Positions 23,070 to 31,754 of a DNA stretch of 32,364 nt are shown here, piece by piece; position 1 is the first letter of the stretch, and each line of letters opens with the position of its first letter. The notes beneath the pieces were generated by a model. The model was not told the origin of the DNA and did not search any database. It was given only the letters and a program-made list of their open reading frames with translations. The position numbers and the translations under genes are program-made. Source of the DNA: Halorhabdus amylolytica (GTDB lineage Archaea; Halobacteriota; Halobacteria; Halobacteriales; Haloarculaceae); contig NZ_SPQG01000003.1 of assembly GCF_004944975.1 (NCBI RefSeq), positions 122,218 through 154,581 of the forward strand, in the 5' to 3' direction.

Positions 23070-23365
23070 CAGGCGTGTTCGAGTTCGAGCGGCCAGTACC
23101 CGGCTTCGCGCATCGCCTCGCCGACGGCCGTATGAAAGGCCGGGAAGTCCTCGAAGGTCTCCTCGTCGACGTGTTCGAAGATGTCCGCCACGCTGAGGAC
23201 CCGTTCGTGGTCGATACGGACGGGGTGGTCGCCGAACTCGTCGACAAACGCTTCCGCAGAGACGGGAAAATCCTCGTCGTCGACCTTCTTGGCGATGATC
23301 GCCTGTCCGTACTTGCGTCGACCCTCGCTCCCTGCCTCGCCGTCCGGGTCGTGAGGCCAGTCCAT
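23069..23365 (-). CDS. Conserved haloarchaeal protein (DUF5785-like)
   Basis: A 98-residue acidic soluble protein beginning MDWPHDPDGEAGSEGRRKYG. It has a helical middle (AEAFVDEFGDHPVRIDHERVLSVADIFEHV) and an aromatic C-terminus. I recall the opening MDWPHDPDG as typical of the haloarchaeal DUF5785 family, which has no known function; the name should be checked. The start at 23365 is fixed by that motif. Its stop codon TGA (23071-23069) overlaps the terminal base of the 82-bp palindromic element. Confidence 0.8.
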   Translation of the reverse strand: MDWPHDPDGEAGSEGRRKYGQAIIAKKVDDEDFPVSAEAFVDEFGDHPVRIDHERVLSVADIFEHVDEETFEDFPAFHTAVGEAMREAGYWPLELEHA

Positions 23366-23514
23366 ACCCGGTAGTGTGTGTTCCCGGCCAAAAGGATTGT
23401 CCCCCGGCGGTCGTCCTTCGAGTGCTTTCGACCACGAAAGGTATTAATGGGAGATGGGCGAGGCATCTAACAGCGTCTCAGTGCCGACGGATGTTGTCGG
23501 CGCGGGGTGATACA

Positions 23515-24738
23515 ATGGTCGAAGACAACGGAACTAGCGGAGTCGACGGGCGTAGCGACGACGGGGGTCCCGGAAGCGAGTCCGGTCCGGGTCACGGAGC
23601 CGATCGACTGGCCGACGAAAACGACCCGTCGGGGGGCGGACAGCCCTTCCAGACGGCCGGAAACGCAGAGCCCTCCCCTCGTGGTAACGACGGCGGCGGA
23701 TCCTGGCTCCCGGGAGGTGCCAGGTGGACGCCGCTGACGATCCTGGCAGTGCTGGTCCTCGTTGGCGGTGTGGCGGCCGCCGGCGCGTTCATTGCCACTG
23801 GCGGAGACGTTCCAATGCTTGGCGCCAGCGGTGGGTCAGCGTCTCTCGACGCCGTTCCGGAAGACGTCGATATTGTGATGTACGCCGACGGGGGGATCGT
23901 CGACGACGACACGACGAAGACGATGGTGAACGGTGTCCTCGAGATGAGCAGTCAGGATCCCTCGTATTCAGGCCCGAGTAATTACGACGAACTACTTTCG
24001 GAAGCCAACAGTGAAACTGCCCTCGACGTCGACGCGTTCGACTCCGCGACGATGTTCGCCACGTATCCCGAGGGGTCGGCGGCGACAGCCGAGTACGCGG
24101 GAGCCGTCATCGAGTCCGACTGGACGGAGGACGATCTCGTGAACTCGATCGAGGAGACAGGCGGATCCGTCCAGGAACAGACCTACGCCGGGACGACGGT
24201 GTACGTACAGACGTCCGAATTCGGAACGGATACCTGGCTGGCCCCGCTCGGTGACGGGACGTTCGTCGTGGGCACCGAGGTGGCTGTCACGGACGCGATC
24301 GACGTCGAGAACGGTGACGCGAACGCCTTGAGTGGCGACCTCCGAAGCTCGTTCACTGATCTCCGTGACGGCTACGTCAAGTTCGCGGCGACGCTGCCCG
24401 AGGACGCGAGCGGACAGGCCGGTTCCATCCCTCAGGGTGGACGGTTAGCTCAGAACGTCCGGGCCGCTTCGGGCGTCTACTACACGAGCGGTGAGGATGT
24501 CGGGATGGAAGTCCACCTGACCGGGACCGACCAGAGCAGCGCGGAATCCGTCAAGGAGTCCATCGACGGCCTGCTCTCGTTCGCGGCAGTCGGTGCCCAG
24601 GACAGCCCGACAGCCGACCTGATCGATGCCATGGAAGTCAGCCAGGACGGCCAACAGGTCACTATCACCTTCGAATACCCGGCCCAGAAACTCGTGACTG
24701 TCATGGAACAGCTGTCCGGCGTGGAACCGACCGCCTGA
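23515..24738 (+). CDS. Membrane-anchored extracellular protein, function unknown
   Basis: A 407-residue protein. The first 70 residues are a Gly/Asp/Ser-rich, probably disordered segment (GTSGVDGRSDDGGPGSESG). A single membrane helix follows at about residues 72-95 (LTILAVLVLVGGVAAAGAFI), then an acidic domain of about 310 residues with alternating strands and helices (VPEDVDIVMYADGGI, AEYAGAVIESDWTEDDLVNSI). No signal-peptide cleavage site, lipobox or enzyme motif. The layout suggests an inside N-terminus and an outer domain. The ATG at 23515 is supported by GGTGAT three bases upstream, complementary to the 16S 3' end; an ATG at 23491 is the alternative. It precedes the ABC exporter genes by 33 bases. 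Confidence 0.75.
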   Translation: MVEDNGTSGVDGRSDDGGPGSESGPGHGADRLADENDPSGGGQPFQTAGNAEPSPRGNDGGGSWLPGGARWTPLTILAVLVLVGGVAAAGAFIATGGDVPMLGASGGSASLDAVPEDVDIVMYADGGIVDDDTTKTMVNGVLEMSSQDPSYSGPSNYDELLSEANSETALDVDAFDSATMFATYPEGSAATAEYAGAVIESDWTEDDLVNSIEETGGSVQEQTYAGTTVYVQTSEFGTDTWLAPLGDGTFVVGTEVAVTDAIDVENGDANALSGDLRSSFTDLRDGYVKFAATLPEDASGQAGSIPQGGRLAQNVRAASGVYYTSGEDVGMEVHLTGTDQSSAESVKESIDGLLSFAAVGAQDSPTADLIDAMEVSQDGQQVTITFEYPAQKLVTVMEQLSGVEPTA

Positions 24739-24771
24739 AAGACTTCTCTCGATAGATATTCCCTGCTCTCC

Positions 24772-25845
24772 ATGCGCCTTCGCCCCCTCCTCGTCAAAGA
24801 GCTCGTCTGGAGCAAGCGTAACGTCGTTGCGCTCGTCGTATTGCTGGTAGCGGTTCCGGCAGTGTTCGCCGGCGCGAGCGTCGGCTTTCAGACCGTGATC
24901 CCCACCGACATGCCGATCGGAGTCGTCGGCACCGACGGGGACGTCACTGACGACGACCTGACGATCGTCGAGGGTGCCGTCACGTTTTTCTCCGATCCCG
25001 TCAGATACGACTCGAAGTCAACTGCGATCGACGATCTCCGCCGGGAACGAGTGTACGCAGTCGTCGAAGTCCCGCCGAACGTCGGCACGCGGTCCGACGG
25101 ACGCCTGGACTTCACGCTATACGTTGACGGTAGCCTGGTCCCGTTTCGGGAGACATCGAAAGTGATCACCAACAACGTCAACGCGCGGCTGTCCTCAGCC
25201 CTCCCCATGGACGTTCGGATCTCCAGAACCGTAGTCGAGCCGACACATACCCTGCCGGAATACCTGATCCCACTGCTCCTGTTCGGAGTCGTGGCGCTGT
25301 TTGCGTTCACGTTCGTTCCCTATAACCTGGCGGGCGAACGGACCGCCCTCGACCGGATCCGGACGGAATCTTCGCTGGAGGCGCTCGTGATCGCCAAACT
25401 TACGTTCTTCACGGCATTGATGGCCGTTCCCCTGATCGTCTTCCGGCTAGCGACCGGGCACTTCGGTTACGACGTCGCCGTTCTGGCTCCGGGTGCCATC
25501 GCCGCCCTGCTCCTCTCGTTTCTGTTCATGGCGGCGGTGGCGATGGCGATCATGTTCCTGACCCGCTTCTCGACGAGCGGCCGGTTCGTCAACGTCATCC
25601 TGCTGTTCGGACTGTTCGCGTTCGGCGGACTGATCTACCCGGTCGGCTTCTTCTCCTCGATCCGGCGCGCGATCGCCCGGTTGATACCCCTCCACTACGG
25701 CATGATCCTCACACGGAGTGCGATGCTCAAAGATGTCCCTCTCGACATCTTCAGCGAGTGGTTCGCCGGTCTCTTCGGGGTGGTCGTCCTCGCCGGGATC
25801 GGCCTGGAACTGACGATCGTGGCCTACAGACGGAGGAGCACATGA
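24772..25845 (+). CDS. ABC-2 type exporter, permease subunit
   Basis: A 357-residue membrane protein. TM1 is near residues 18-40, then comes an extracellular domain of about 130 residues (VIPTDMPIGVVGTDGDV... VDGSLVPFRETSKVI). Five further helices follow from about residue 165, including GLFAFGGLIYPVGFFSSIRRAIARLIPLHYG, which is typical of ABC-2 permeases. The extracellular domain after TM1 is usual for this family. The substrate is unknown. The stop overlaps a 12-codon micro-ORF that leads to the ATPase gene, so the permease and ATPase are clearly one unit. Confidence 0.9.
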   Translation: MRLRPLLVKELVWSKRNVVALVVLLVAVPAVFAGASVGFQTVIPTDMPIGVVGTDGDVTDDDLTIVEGAVTFFSDPVRYDSKSTAIDDLRRERVYAVVEVPPNVGTRSDGRLDFTLYVDGSLVPFRETSKVITNNVNARLSSALPMDVRISRTVVEPTHTLPEYLIPLLLFGVVALFAFTFVPYNLAGERTALDRIRTESSLEALVIAKLTFFTALMAVPLIVFRLATGHFGYDVAVLAPGAIAALLLSFLFMAAVAMAIMFLTRFSTSGRFVNVILLFGLFAFGGLIYPVGFFSSIRRAIARLIPLHYGMILTRSAMLKDVPLDIFSEWFAGLFGVVVLAGIGLELTIVAYRRRST

Positions 25846-25880
25846 CTGTCGAACGATTCGGCACACGGAGGGGCACATGA
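25842..25880 (+). CDS. 12-codon micro-ORF coupling permease and ATPase
   Basis: It begins in the ATGA shared with the permease stop and ends in an ATGA shared with the ATPase start. Both junctions carry the same 16-base sequence (25830-25845 and 25865-25880, one mismatch), which contains a GGAGG ribosome site and CACATGA. The peptide MTVERFGTRRGT has no features. It could keep ribosomes moving between the two genes, or be a by-product of a 35-base duplication of the ribosome site. Confidence 0.4.
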   Translation: MTVERFGTRRGT

Positions 25881-26578
25881 ACTCGACAAACGGCGATACA
25901 GAACCGACGCTCGCAGTCGAGGACCTCCGGCGGGAGTACGGCCCGATCACCGCGCTGGACGACGTCTCACTCGCTGTTCGACCGGGACAGGTCCACTGTC
26001 TGGTGGGTCCAAACGGGTCGGGCAAGACGACATTGTTCCGAACGTTGTTGGGGCTCATCACCCCGACTGAAGGACACCTCCGGCGGCCCGAGGCCACCGT
26101 CGGTGTGGGCTTCCAGCGCCCGGTGTATTACCCCGATCTAACGGTCGAGGAAAACCTCGACGTGTTCGCTCGACTGATGGACGCACCCCGAGACGGGTGG
26201 CGCAAACGCGTCGTCGAGGTACTCGGACTGGAGCGGGTCGGTCATCGTCAGGCCGGTGACCTTTCCGGCGGGTTCCGGAAGAAACTCGACCTCGCGCTGG
26301 CGGTGCTCAAGCGACCCCGGTTCCTGTTGCTCGACGAACCGCTTTCGGACTTAGACGACGTCACGCAGAACAGACTCCTGGAGTTCCTCTCGGAATACGC
26401 CGAAGGTGGGAACGCTGTGCTCGTCTCGACCCACCGCATCGAGGACTTTGCGACCGTACTCGACCGACTAACTATCCTCGACGGGGGCCGGATCGTCCTC
26501 GATCGGTCCCGGGCCGAATTGACAGATCGTGATGAATCGATGACAGGAATCTACACCGAACTCGTCGGACCGGGGTGA
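25877..26578 (+). CDS. ABC-2 type exporter, ATP-binding subunit
   Basis: A 233-residue ATPase that powers the adjacent permease. Walker A GPNGSGKTT is at residues 44-52. Then come a Q loop in VGFQRPVYYPDLTVEENL, signature LSGGFRKK, Walker B FLLLDEP with D-loop SDLD, and switch His in STHR. All ATPase motifs are intact. The order permease-then-ATPase is the reverse of many ABC-2 operons. GGAGG lies 6 bases before the ATG. Two T-runs follow the stop. Confidence 0.93.
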   Translation: MNSTNGDTEPTLAVEDLRREYGPITALDDVSLAVRPGQVHCLVGPNGSGKTTLFRTLLGLITPTEGHLRRPEATVGVGFQRPVYYPDLTVEENLDVFARLMDAPRDGWRKRVVEVLGLERVGHRQAGDLSGGFRKKLDLALAVLKRPRFLLLDEPLSDLDDVTQNRLLEFLSEYAEGGNAVLVSTHRIEDFATVLDRLTILDGGRIVLDRSRAELTDRDESMTGIYTELVGPG

Positions 26579-26615
26579 AGTGGCCGACGGCGGCACTGAT
26601 ATACCTCCATTTTCG

Positions 26616-26661
26616 TTTTTGAGAAATACAGTAAGTTTAAGGAACAAGACGATAGTTTTTT
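26616..26661 (+). terminator. Oligo-T tracts after the ABC operon
   Basis: T5 at 26616-26620 and T6 at 26656-26661, within an AT-rich stretch 40-85 bases after the ATPase stop. These suit archaeal termination. TATA-like AGTTTAAG between them may start the transcript of the next small gene. Confidence 0.45.
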
Positions 26662-26741
26662 GCCCCCCTGTACGAACCGTTGTGGTGTAGCGTCCACCGC
26701 GACGGGCGTCGTCAGCGACAACCCTACGAGAGGACACAACA

Positions 26742-26891
26742 ATGGATCCATCGGGAGGTAAATCGGAACCGGATGGCCCGCGCATCGACGCGGAACACAC
26801 CGGCGATCAATTTTACATCATCTACGACCGGGCGAACTTCGACGCCTGGATCCAGTCCGATTATCACGTCGATCGAACGGCCTGGCGGTGA
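26742..26891 (+). CDS. 49-residue conserved haloarchaeal peptide
   Basis: A short acidic protein of 49 residues, with a disordered start and the segment QFYIIYDRANFDAWIQSD, a pattern (..YDxENPDAWIxSD..) that I recognise from many small haloarchaeal proteins of unknown function. GAGAGGA lies 8 bases before the ATG as a possible ribosome site. It stands alone between the ABC operon and the DUF420 gene; the 215 bases after it hold no supported gene. Confidence 0.65.
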   Translation: MDPSGGKSEPDGPRIDAEHTGDQFYIIYDRANFDAWIQSDYHVDRTAWR

Positions 26892-27107
26892 CCCTTCCGT
26901 TACGAAGGTCGTCGCCGGTACGTTCCGCATGTCGTCGTTTCCCCGCCGCTGGGATTCGCTTCTCGAAATCCCTGTTGTCGTCTGTTGACAGTCGAAATCG
27001 CGTTTTCCGTCGGTGAGGGGCGTCCGGTGCGGTGGTTCTCTCCGCCGAAGTGGCCGCGATCGATCGTCGAGCGTAACGTCCTTGTTTCCGGCCGGAGAGA
27101 TATAGCC

Positions 27108-27671
27108 ATGCGATCGACGGTCCGTGAACACGTTCCGCTTCTGACCGCGGTGCTTTCGGTCGTCTCGCTTGCGCTGGTGGTCGGCGTGGTAGCCGGAGTG
27201 GTCCCCTCGGGCGTCCTCCCGCGGCCCTCGGACAGTCTGTTGGCCACGCTCCCACACGTCAACGCCGTCCTCAGCGCCCTCGCACTGGTCGCGATCGTCG
27301 CGGGCCTCGCGGCGATCCGTCGTGGGGACGTTCCTGTCCACCGTCGGCGTATGGGCACCGCGTTCGGACTGTTCGTGCTTTTCCTGGGGAGTTACCTCTA
27401 CCGGATCGCTCTCCAGGGACCGACGACCTTCGAGGGGCCGGCAGCGATCGAACCGTTCTATTACCTCCTGCTCGCGATCCACGTCTCACTGGCGATCATC
27501 TGTCTGCCGCTACTGTATTACGTCCTCCTGCTCGCTTACGGGTACGACCCAGGTGACCTCTCCGAGACCAATCACCCGCGGGTCGGCCGGATCGCCGCGC
27601 CGCTGTGGGCGATCTCCTTCGCGCTCGGGATTGTCGTCTACCTCGCGCTTTACGTGATCTTCCCGGCGTAA
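27108..27671 (+). CDS. DUF420 membrane protein
   Basis: A 187-residue protein with about five membrane helices. Family marks are LPHVNAVLSALALVAIVAG, AAIRRGDVPVHRRRMGTAFGLFVLFLGSYL and AIHVSLAIICLPLLYYVLL, with conserved His residues in helices 2, the first loop and helix 4. DUF420 proteins are found near haem-copper oxidase genes and are suspected to help their assembly or electron transfer. No oxidase gene lies next to it here. The ATG at 27108 is preceded by AGATATAG. Convergent with purF, 37 bases apart. Confidence 0.88.
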   Translation: MRSTVREHVPLLTAVLSVVSLALVVGVVAGVVPSGVLPRPSDSLLATLPHVNAVLSALALVAIVAGLAAIRRGDVPVHRRRMGTAFGLFVLFLGSYLYRIALQGPTTFEGPAAIEPFYYLLLAIHVSLAIICLPLLYYVLLLAYGYDPGDLSETNHPRVGRIAAPLWAISFALGIVVYLALYVIFPA

Positions 27672-27708
27672 AACGGGGACATCCCGGCGTTCGTGAAGCT
27701 GATCCCGA

Positions 27709-29136
27709 TCAGTCGTCGGCGACTTCGGGAACGCCGATCGCGGGGGAGTCGATCTCCCGGTCGCTGGTTTCGCCGTCGATGTCGTAAGGGTACTCGCCGG
27801 TGACACACCCCAGACAGAGGTCGCCACGGTCGGTCTCGAGAGTCTCCGCGATCGAGTCGATCGAGAGATACGACAGACTGTCGGCACCGATCTCCTCGCG
27901 GATCTCCTCGACCGAGCGGTCGGCGGCTATCAGTTCCTCGCGGGATGCCATGTCGATCCCCATGTAACAGGGTGCGACGATTGGTGGCGCACCGATCCGC
28001 ATGTGGATCTCCTCCGCGCCGGCCTCGCGCAGCAAGTCGATCAACTGTGTCGAGGTCGTCCCGCGGACGATCGAGTCGTCGATCAGGGTAACGCTCTTGC
28101 CCTCGATCGTGTTCTTGATCGGATTGAGTTTCAGTCGGACGGCCTGCTCACGCTCGTCCTGGGTCGGCATGATGAACGTCCGGCCAACGTAGCGATTCTT
28201 CATCAGCCCTTCGGCGAACTCGACGTCCTCGGCGGCGGCGGCGTACCCCGAGGCGAACGCACGCCCCGAGTCGGGGACCGGCAACACGACGTCCGTGTCG
28301 ATGCCGGACTCCTCGTAGAGCTTCCGTCCGAGGTCGCGGCGGGCGTCGTAGACGAGCTGCCCGTCGACGACCGAGTCCGGGCGGGCGAAGTAGACGTACT
28401 CGAAGAAACAGTGAGCCGTCCGGTCCGTCTCGACGAGTTGGTAGGTGTCATAGCCCTCGCCGTCCGGATGGAGGACGACCAGTTCGCCCGGTCGGACGTC
28501 CCGGATCAACTCCCCACCGAGCGTGTCGATCGCGACGGATTCCGAAGCGATGACGTAACCGTCCTCGAGCTCGCCGATGCAAAGCGGGCGGTTGCCCTGG
28601 GGGTCCCGGACGCCCAGTACGGTGTCGTCGTGGGTGATCGTCAACGCATAGGAGCCGTGGATGCGTTCCATCGTGCGTTTGACCGCCCGGACGAGGTCCG
28701 ATTCGAGGAGGTTTCGTGCCAGATCGTGAGCGATGACTTCGGTGTCACCGTCCGAAGTGAACGCATGTCCCAGCTCGGCGAGTTCCTCCCGGACGGCGTC
28801 GGCGTTTACCAGATTGCCGTTGTGACTCAGGCCCAGCGAGCCACTCTTGAACGAGACGGTAAACGGCTGGGCACAGTCCTTGTCGACGCTGCCGGCAGTC
28901 GGATACCGGACGTGGCCGATCCCGACCGAGCCGGCCAGCCCGGCGATGTCCTCGGCGTCGAAGGCGTCCCCGACCAGTCCCATCTCCACGTGGCTGTGTT
29001 GCTGGAAGCCGTCGTGGGTGACGATCCCGGCCGATTCCTGGCCGCGGTGCTGGAGGGCGTACAGCGAGTAATAAAGCGGTCGGGCGGCCTCGCGGTCGGC
29101 GAGTGAGACGCCGACGACGCCGCACTTCTCTTCCAT
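27709..29136 (-). CDS. purF: Amidophosphoribosyltransferase
   Basis: Catalyses the first committed step of purine synthesis, PRPP plus glutamine to phosphoribosylamine. A 475-residue class-II glutamine amidotransferase: Cys5 in MEEKCGVVG becomes the N-terminal nucleophile after removal of four residues. The glutaminase domain shows GHVRYPTAG and SHNGNLVNA. The PRPP-binding motif is VTLIDDSIVRGTT. Cysteines in HCFFEYVYFARPDS, VAPCYMGID and CLGCVTG match the four ligands of the [4Fe-4S] cluster of Bacillus-type enzymes, so this is a cluster-containing form. It starts four bases after rpl37e and is probably the third gene of the lsm-rpl37e-purF operon. Confidence 0.96.
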   Translation of the reverse strand: MEEKCGVVGVSLADREAARPLYYSLYALQHRGQESAGIVTHDGFQQHSHVEMGLVGDAFDAEDIAGLAGSVGIGHVRYPTAGSVDKDCAQPFTVSFKSGSLGLSHNGNLVNADAVREELAELGHAFTSDGDTEVIAHDLARNLLESDLVRAVKRTMERIHGSYALTITHDDTVLGVRDPQGNRPLCIGELEDGYVIASESVAIDTLGGELIRDVRPGELVVLHPDGEGYDTYQLVETDRTAHCFFEYVYFARPDSVVDGQLVYDARRDLGRKLYEESGIDTDVVLPVPDSGRAFASGYAAAAEDVEFAEGLMKNRYVGRTFIMPTQDEREQAVRLKLNPIKNTIEGKSVTLIDDSIVRGTTSTQLIDLLREAGAEEIHMRIGAPPIVAPCYMGIDMASREELIAADRSVEEIREEIGADSLSYLSIDSIAETLETDRGDLCLGCVTGEYPYDIDGETSDREIDSPAIGVPEVADD

Positions 29137-29140
29137 ATGC

Positions 29141-29314
29141 CTATTCGCCGGCTTTGTCCTGCCACTCGTAATCGCGTCGCTTGGCCGACTTGCCGAAGCC
29201 ACACGACGAGCAGACGCCCTTCGAGGCGTGATAGGACTTCTCGCCACAGCGCCGACACTTAACGTGTGTCGTCTTGTTCTTCTTCCCCTGACTCGGCGTT
29301 CCTTTCCCGGTCAT
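29141..29314 (-). CDS. rpl37e: Ribosomal protein L37e
   Basis: A 57-residue, basic, zinc-finger ribosomal protein of the large subunit. The ligands are C20, C23, C35 and C38 ([21 protein letters not shown]). Its start overlaps the stop of lsm by four bases and purF follows after four bases. This gene order is widely conserved in haloarchaea. Confidence 0.96.
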   Translation of the reverse strand: MTGKGTPSQGKKNKTTHVKCRRCGEKSYHASKGVCSSCGFGKSAKRRDYEWQDKAGE

Positions 29315-29496
29315 GGACGTATCGAGACGACGTTGTCGCCGCGTATAATCGTTGTGTCTTGGTCGTCTGCAAGCACCAGGTTCATGTGCTGGTCGTAGCC
29401 GGAGAGTTCGCCGACGCGCTCGGTCCCATCTTTGAGGGCGACGATCACTTCGGTTCCCAGCGACGCCTCCAGCACGTCGAGTGGTTTCTCGCTCAT
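29311..29496 (-). CDS. lsm: Sm-like (LSm) RNA-binding protein
   Basis: A 61-residue archaeal Sm protein that forms an RNA-binding ring. Sm1 is [26 protein letters not shown] and Sm2 is [14 protein letters not shown], with the RNA-contact residues of the loops (DxHMN, RGDNV) present. The ATG at 29496 is chosen because TTTATG lies about 27 bases upstream, giving a leaderless transcript; a longer frame reaching 29523 would include that TATA box. First gene of an operon with rpl37e and purF. Confidence 0.95.
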   Translation of the reverse strand: MSEKPLDVLEASLGTEVIVALKDGTERVGELSGYDQHMNLVLADDQDTTIIRGDNVVSIRP

Positions 29497-29535
29497 ACGA
29501 AAGGAACCGGGCGACGTCGGCATAAACGTACCGTT

Positions 29536-30163
29536 CTATTGATCATTCTCCGTCGGGCTGACCGCGAACGGTGCGTACGATCGGACGGACGCGACGAAGG
29601 TAGCGAGCAGATCGGCGGCCGTCCAGATCCCGACGCGGTTGTCCATCCCTCGAGCTGCCAATCGAGTCCCAGCGAGTAATTCCAGTCCGGAGGCGAATGT
29701 AACCGGATCGCCGATCTCGACGAGATCGCGGGCGGCGTCGCCGTCCTCTACGCCGACGTCAACGTACTGTTCGGCCACGTCTTCGACGCTCTCATCCGCT
29801 TGATCGCGCAGGTGGATCGCCGTCTGGCCGACGACGCCGGCGACGGGGCCCTCGTCAGTGTGGACGGTGACGTGTTGCCCGCGGGTGACCGTCCGGTCGG
29901 AGCCGCCGATCCGGGACAGTCGCAGGTACCCGTCCTCGGTGACGTCCCTGACCATGAATCCGATCTCGTCGCCGTGTCCTGCGATCGCGATTTCCGTCTC
30001 GCCGCCCTCGTGGACTGCCACGGCGTTCGTACTCGTCCGTCCGTACCTCGTCGGCGAACTCCGAGACGTATTCGACCCAGACGCGCTGGCTTGGCGTTTC
30101 GAACCCTGAGGGGCTCGGGGTGTCCAGAAGCGATTCGAGGAACTCCCGCTGTGGGTCCTACAT
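29536..30163 (-). pseudogene. Decayed M42-family aminopeptidase
   Basis: Remains of a zinc (cobalt) aminopeptidase of the M42 family. The N-terminal part (REFLESLLDTPSPSGFE) reads from an ATG at 30163, but the second codon is TAG. Near 30028-30031 about two bases are missing, because DEY is followed in the right frame by NAVAVHEGG only after a shift. The middle (AGHGDEIGFMVRDVTEDGYL, RGMDNRVGIWTAADLL) keeps the first metal His and the bridging Asp. The C-terminal half, including the catalytic EE (VQEEVG-type) and last His, is absent and replaced by a 25-residue tail. Three independent lesions make a functional product very unlikely. Confidence 0.85.
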
Positions 30164-30247
30164 ACGATCACTCCGCGAGGTACCACCAAGAACATCACGC
30201 CTGCTACCGGCGGAACTTCTATGTTCTCGCCCTCCGATCCCGCTGGT

Positions 30248-30463
30248 ATGACGGAGTTCACGTTTTTCGAGCTACACTTCGAGGAAGGTTCGATCCCTGC
30301 AGTCGGCGGGCTCGAAACGGCTGACGACGATGCAAGTGACGATCAGGATGACGGATCATGTGGTCCGGGCTTCGGAACAATCGTTCTCGGTTTCGTGGTC
30401 CTGATGCTCGCTTTCGCCCTCGCCCGCAAATTGCTTTCCGAGACCACTGTAGACAGGACGTGA
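30248..30463 (+). CDS. Small membrane protein with acidic N-terminus
   Basis: A 71-residue protein with an acidic, Asp-rich first half (ADDDASDDQDDGSCGPGFG) and one membrane helix at about residues 43-63 (TIVLGFVVLMLAFALARKLL). CTTCTATG about 27 bases upstream supports a leaderless start at 30248 over the upstream ATG at 30221. The last seven codons and the stop lie in the first unit of a 26-bp tandem repeat, so the C-terminus (ETTVDRT) may be recently acquired. No family recognised. Confidence 0.6.
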   Translation: MTEFTFFELHFEEGSIPAVGGLETADDDASDDQDDGSCGPGFGTIVLGFVVLMLAFALARKLLSETTVDRT

Positions 30464-30515
30464 CTGAGACCACTGTAGACAGGACGTGACTGAGACCACT
30501 GTAGACAGGACGTGA
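30440..30515 (+). repeat. Three tandem copies of a 26-bp unit
   Basis: Units at 30440-30465, 30466-30491 and 30492-30515 (last one two bases short) are identical, each starting GAGACCACTGTAGACAGG. The first unit contains the stop codon of the small membrane protein at 30461-30463. As 26 is not a multiple of three, change in copy number would not extend the protein. Probably slippage expansion; there are no spacers, so it is not a CRISPR. Confidence 0.9.
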
Positions 30516-30611
30516 GGTGTCGTCGTCACGATATCTGATCCGTGACGGAAAGAGTAGGTCGGTCCGATGTCGTCGTGCGATCGGTCGCCGGCGACGAGGG
30601 AGGTAAGCGTC

Positions 30612-31754
30612 CTACTTTCGGGGACGGAACAAGATCCGGGTGCCGGCGTAGGCACCGAGGACGATCCCGATTCCGGCGACGATCCCGTGAACGCTCAGTG
30701 ACGCGACGCCGGTGTAGAGGTTCGTCACGTTACACCCCGGCGCGAGCTTCGCCCCGACTCCCATCAACACGCCGCCGGAAACGGGAGAGACACCGATCGA
30801 GCGCGTCGGCGCCTCGAGAGCGAACTCGCCACTGGTGACTGCCGCGAGAAACGCACCCGCGAGGAACCCGGCGATGACTCCCATACCGGGGGAGACGCCG
30901 CCGGGGTACGCGGCCGCGAGGCCGGGAACGGCATCCAGAACGTCGATACTGACCGTGCCGAACGCGAGTGCGACCCACCCCTCCAGTGGGCCGGAGACGG
31001 TCCAGACGCCCGAGACGGCGATCCAGACGGTCGCCGTCAATGCGATCCCGATGCCACTGGTGCGTGGATCCCACGGTCGACGGAGCACGCGTTCGAGATC
31101 AATCCCGGACGTGCGTGCTTGGACGTACCGTTTCGTTCCCTCACGGAGGCCAGCCAGTCCGACGACGATCGACGCCCGAAATCTGGCAATTTGACTCTCG
31201 TCTTCGTCAATTTCGCCTTCGAAGTGTCGACGGATGGATCCAGTGACGGCGGCGTACGCGAGGACGACGGCCCCGACGAACGCGATGGCGACGACGGGTG
31301 CCGAGACGGGGAGTGCAAAGGCGGTGGTGCCCGTCCCGAGCCACAGCGGCGTGAAGTACCACTCTCCAAGCCAGGGATGAATCAGTCCTGTGAGGACGAA
31401 CCCGACGACGCCGCCCGCGAGAACGAGCGCGTACTGGCCGCTGCCGCTGGCGACCCGCCAAAGCGTACTCGTCAGACACGCACCTGCGAGGATCATCCCG
31501 ACGCCGAAGAGAGCCCCGCCGAACAGGCCGTAGACACCCCACGACGGCAGCCAGAAACTGGCTCCACCGCCGAACAGATAGGCGCCACTCCATGTGAGTG
31601 TGGTGAGTACCGTGGCGAGCAGGATACCCCCGCCGACTCGCGACGACCGGAACAGGAAAAAGTCCGACAGTGCACTCGCATAGCAGATCCGTCCCTTCTG
31701 GAAGCAGACGCCGAACCCGATCCCGGCCACCAGCGCGAACGCGAGTTCACTCAT
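30612..31754 (-). CDS. YeeE/YedE-family sulfur (thiosulfate-type) transporter
   Basis: A 380-residue protein with about nine or ten membrane helices made of two related halves. The family imports thiosulfate or related sulfur species by passing them along conserved cysteines. Here C17 and C24 (GVCFQKGRICYASAL), C93 (LAGACLTSTLW) and C341 (KLAPGCNVTNLYTG) are present. A cytoplasmic, charged loop (FEGEIDEDESQIARF) separates the halves. The start at 31754 overlaps the stop of the cupredoxin-like gene by eight bases, so the two are coupled. Substrate inferred from family. Confidence 0.88.
   Translation of the reverse strand: MSELAFALVAGIGFGVCFQKGRICYASALSDFFLFRSSRVGGGILLATVLTTLTWSGAYLFGGGASFWLPSWGVYGLFGGALFGVGMILAGACLTSTLWRVASGSGQYALVLAGGVVGFVLTGLIHPWLGEWYFTPLWLGTGTTAFALPVSAPVVAIAFVGAVVLAYAAVTGSIRRHFEGEIDEDESQIARFRASIVVGLAGLREGTKRYVQARTSGIDLERVLRRPWDPRTSGIGIALTATVWIAVSGVWTVSGPLEGWVALAFGTVSIDVLDAVPGLAAAYPGGVSPGMGVIAGFLAGAFLAAVTSGEFALEAPTRSIGVSPVSGGVLMGVGAKLAPGCNVTNLYTGVASLSVHGIVAGIGIVLGAYAGTRILFRPRK

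Noticed and set aside
28003-29106. A 367-codon plus-strand frame
   Set aside because: Antisense to purF, which is unmistakable.
30440-30515. CRISPR array
   Set aside because: Units are directly adjacent with no spacers.
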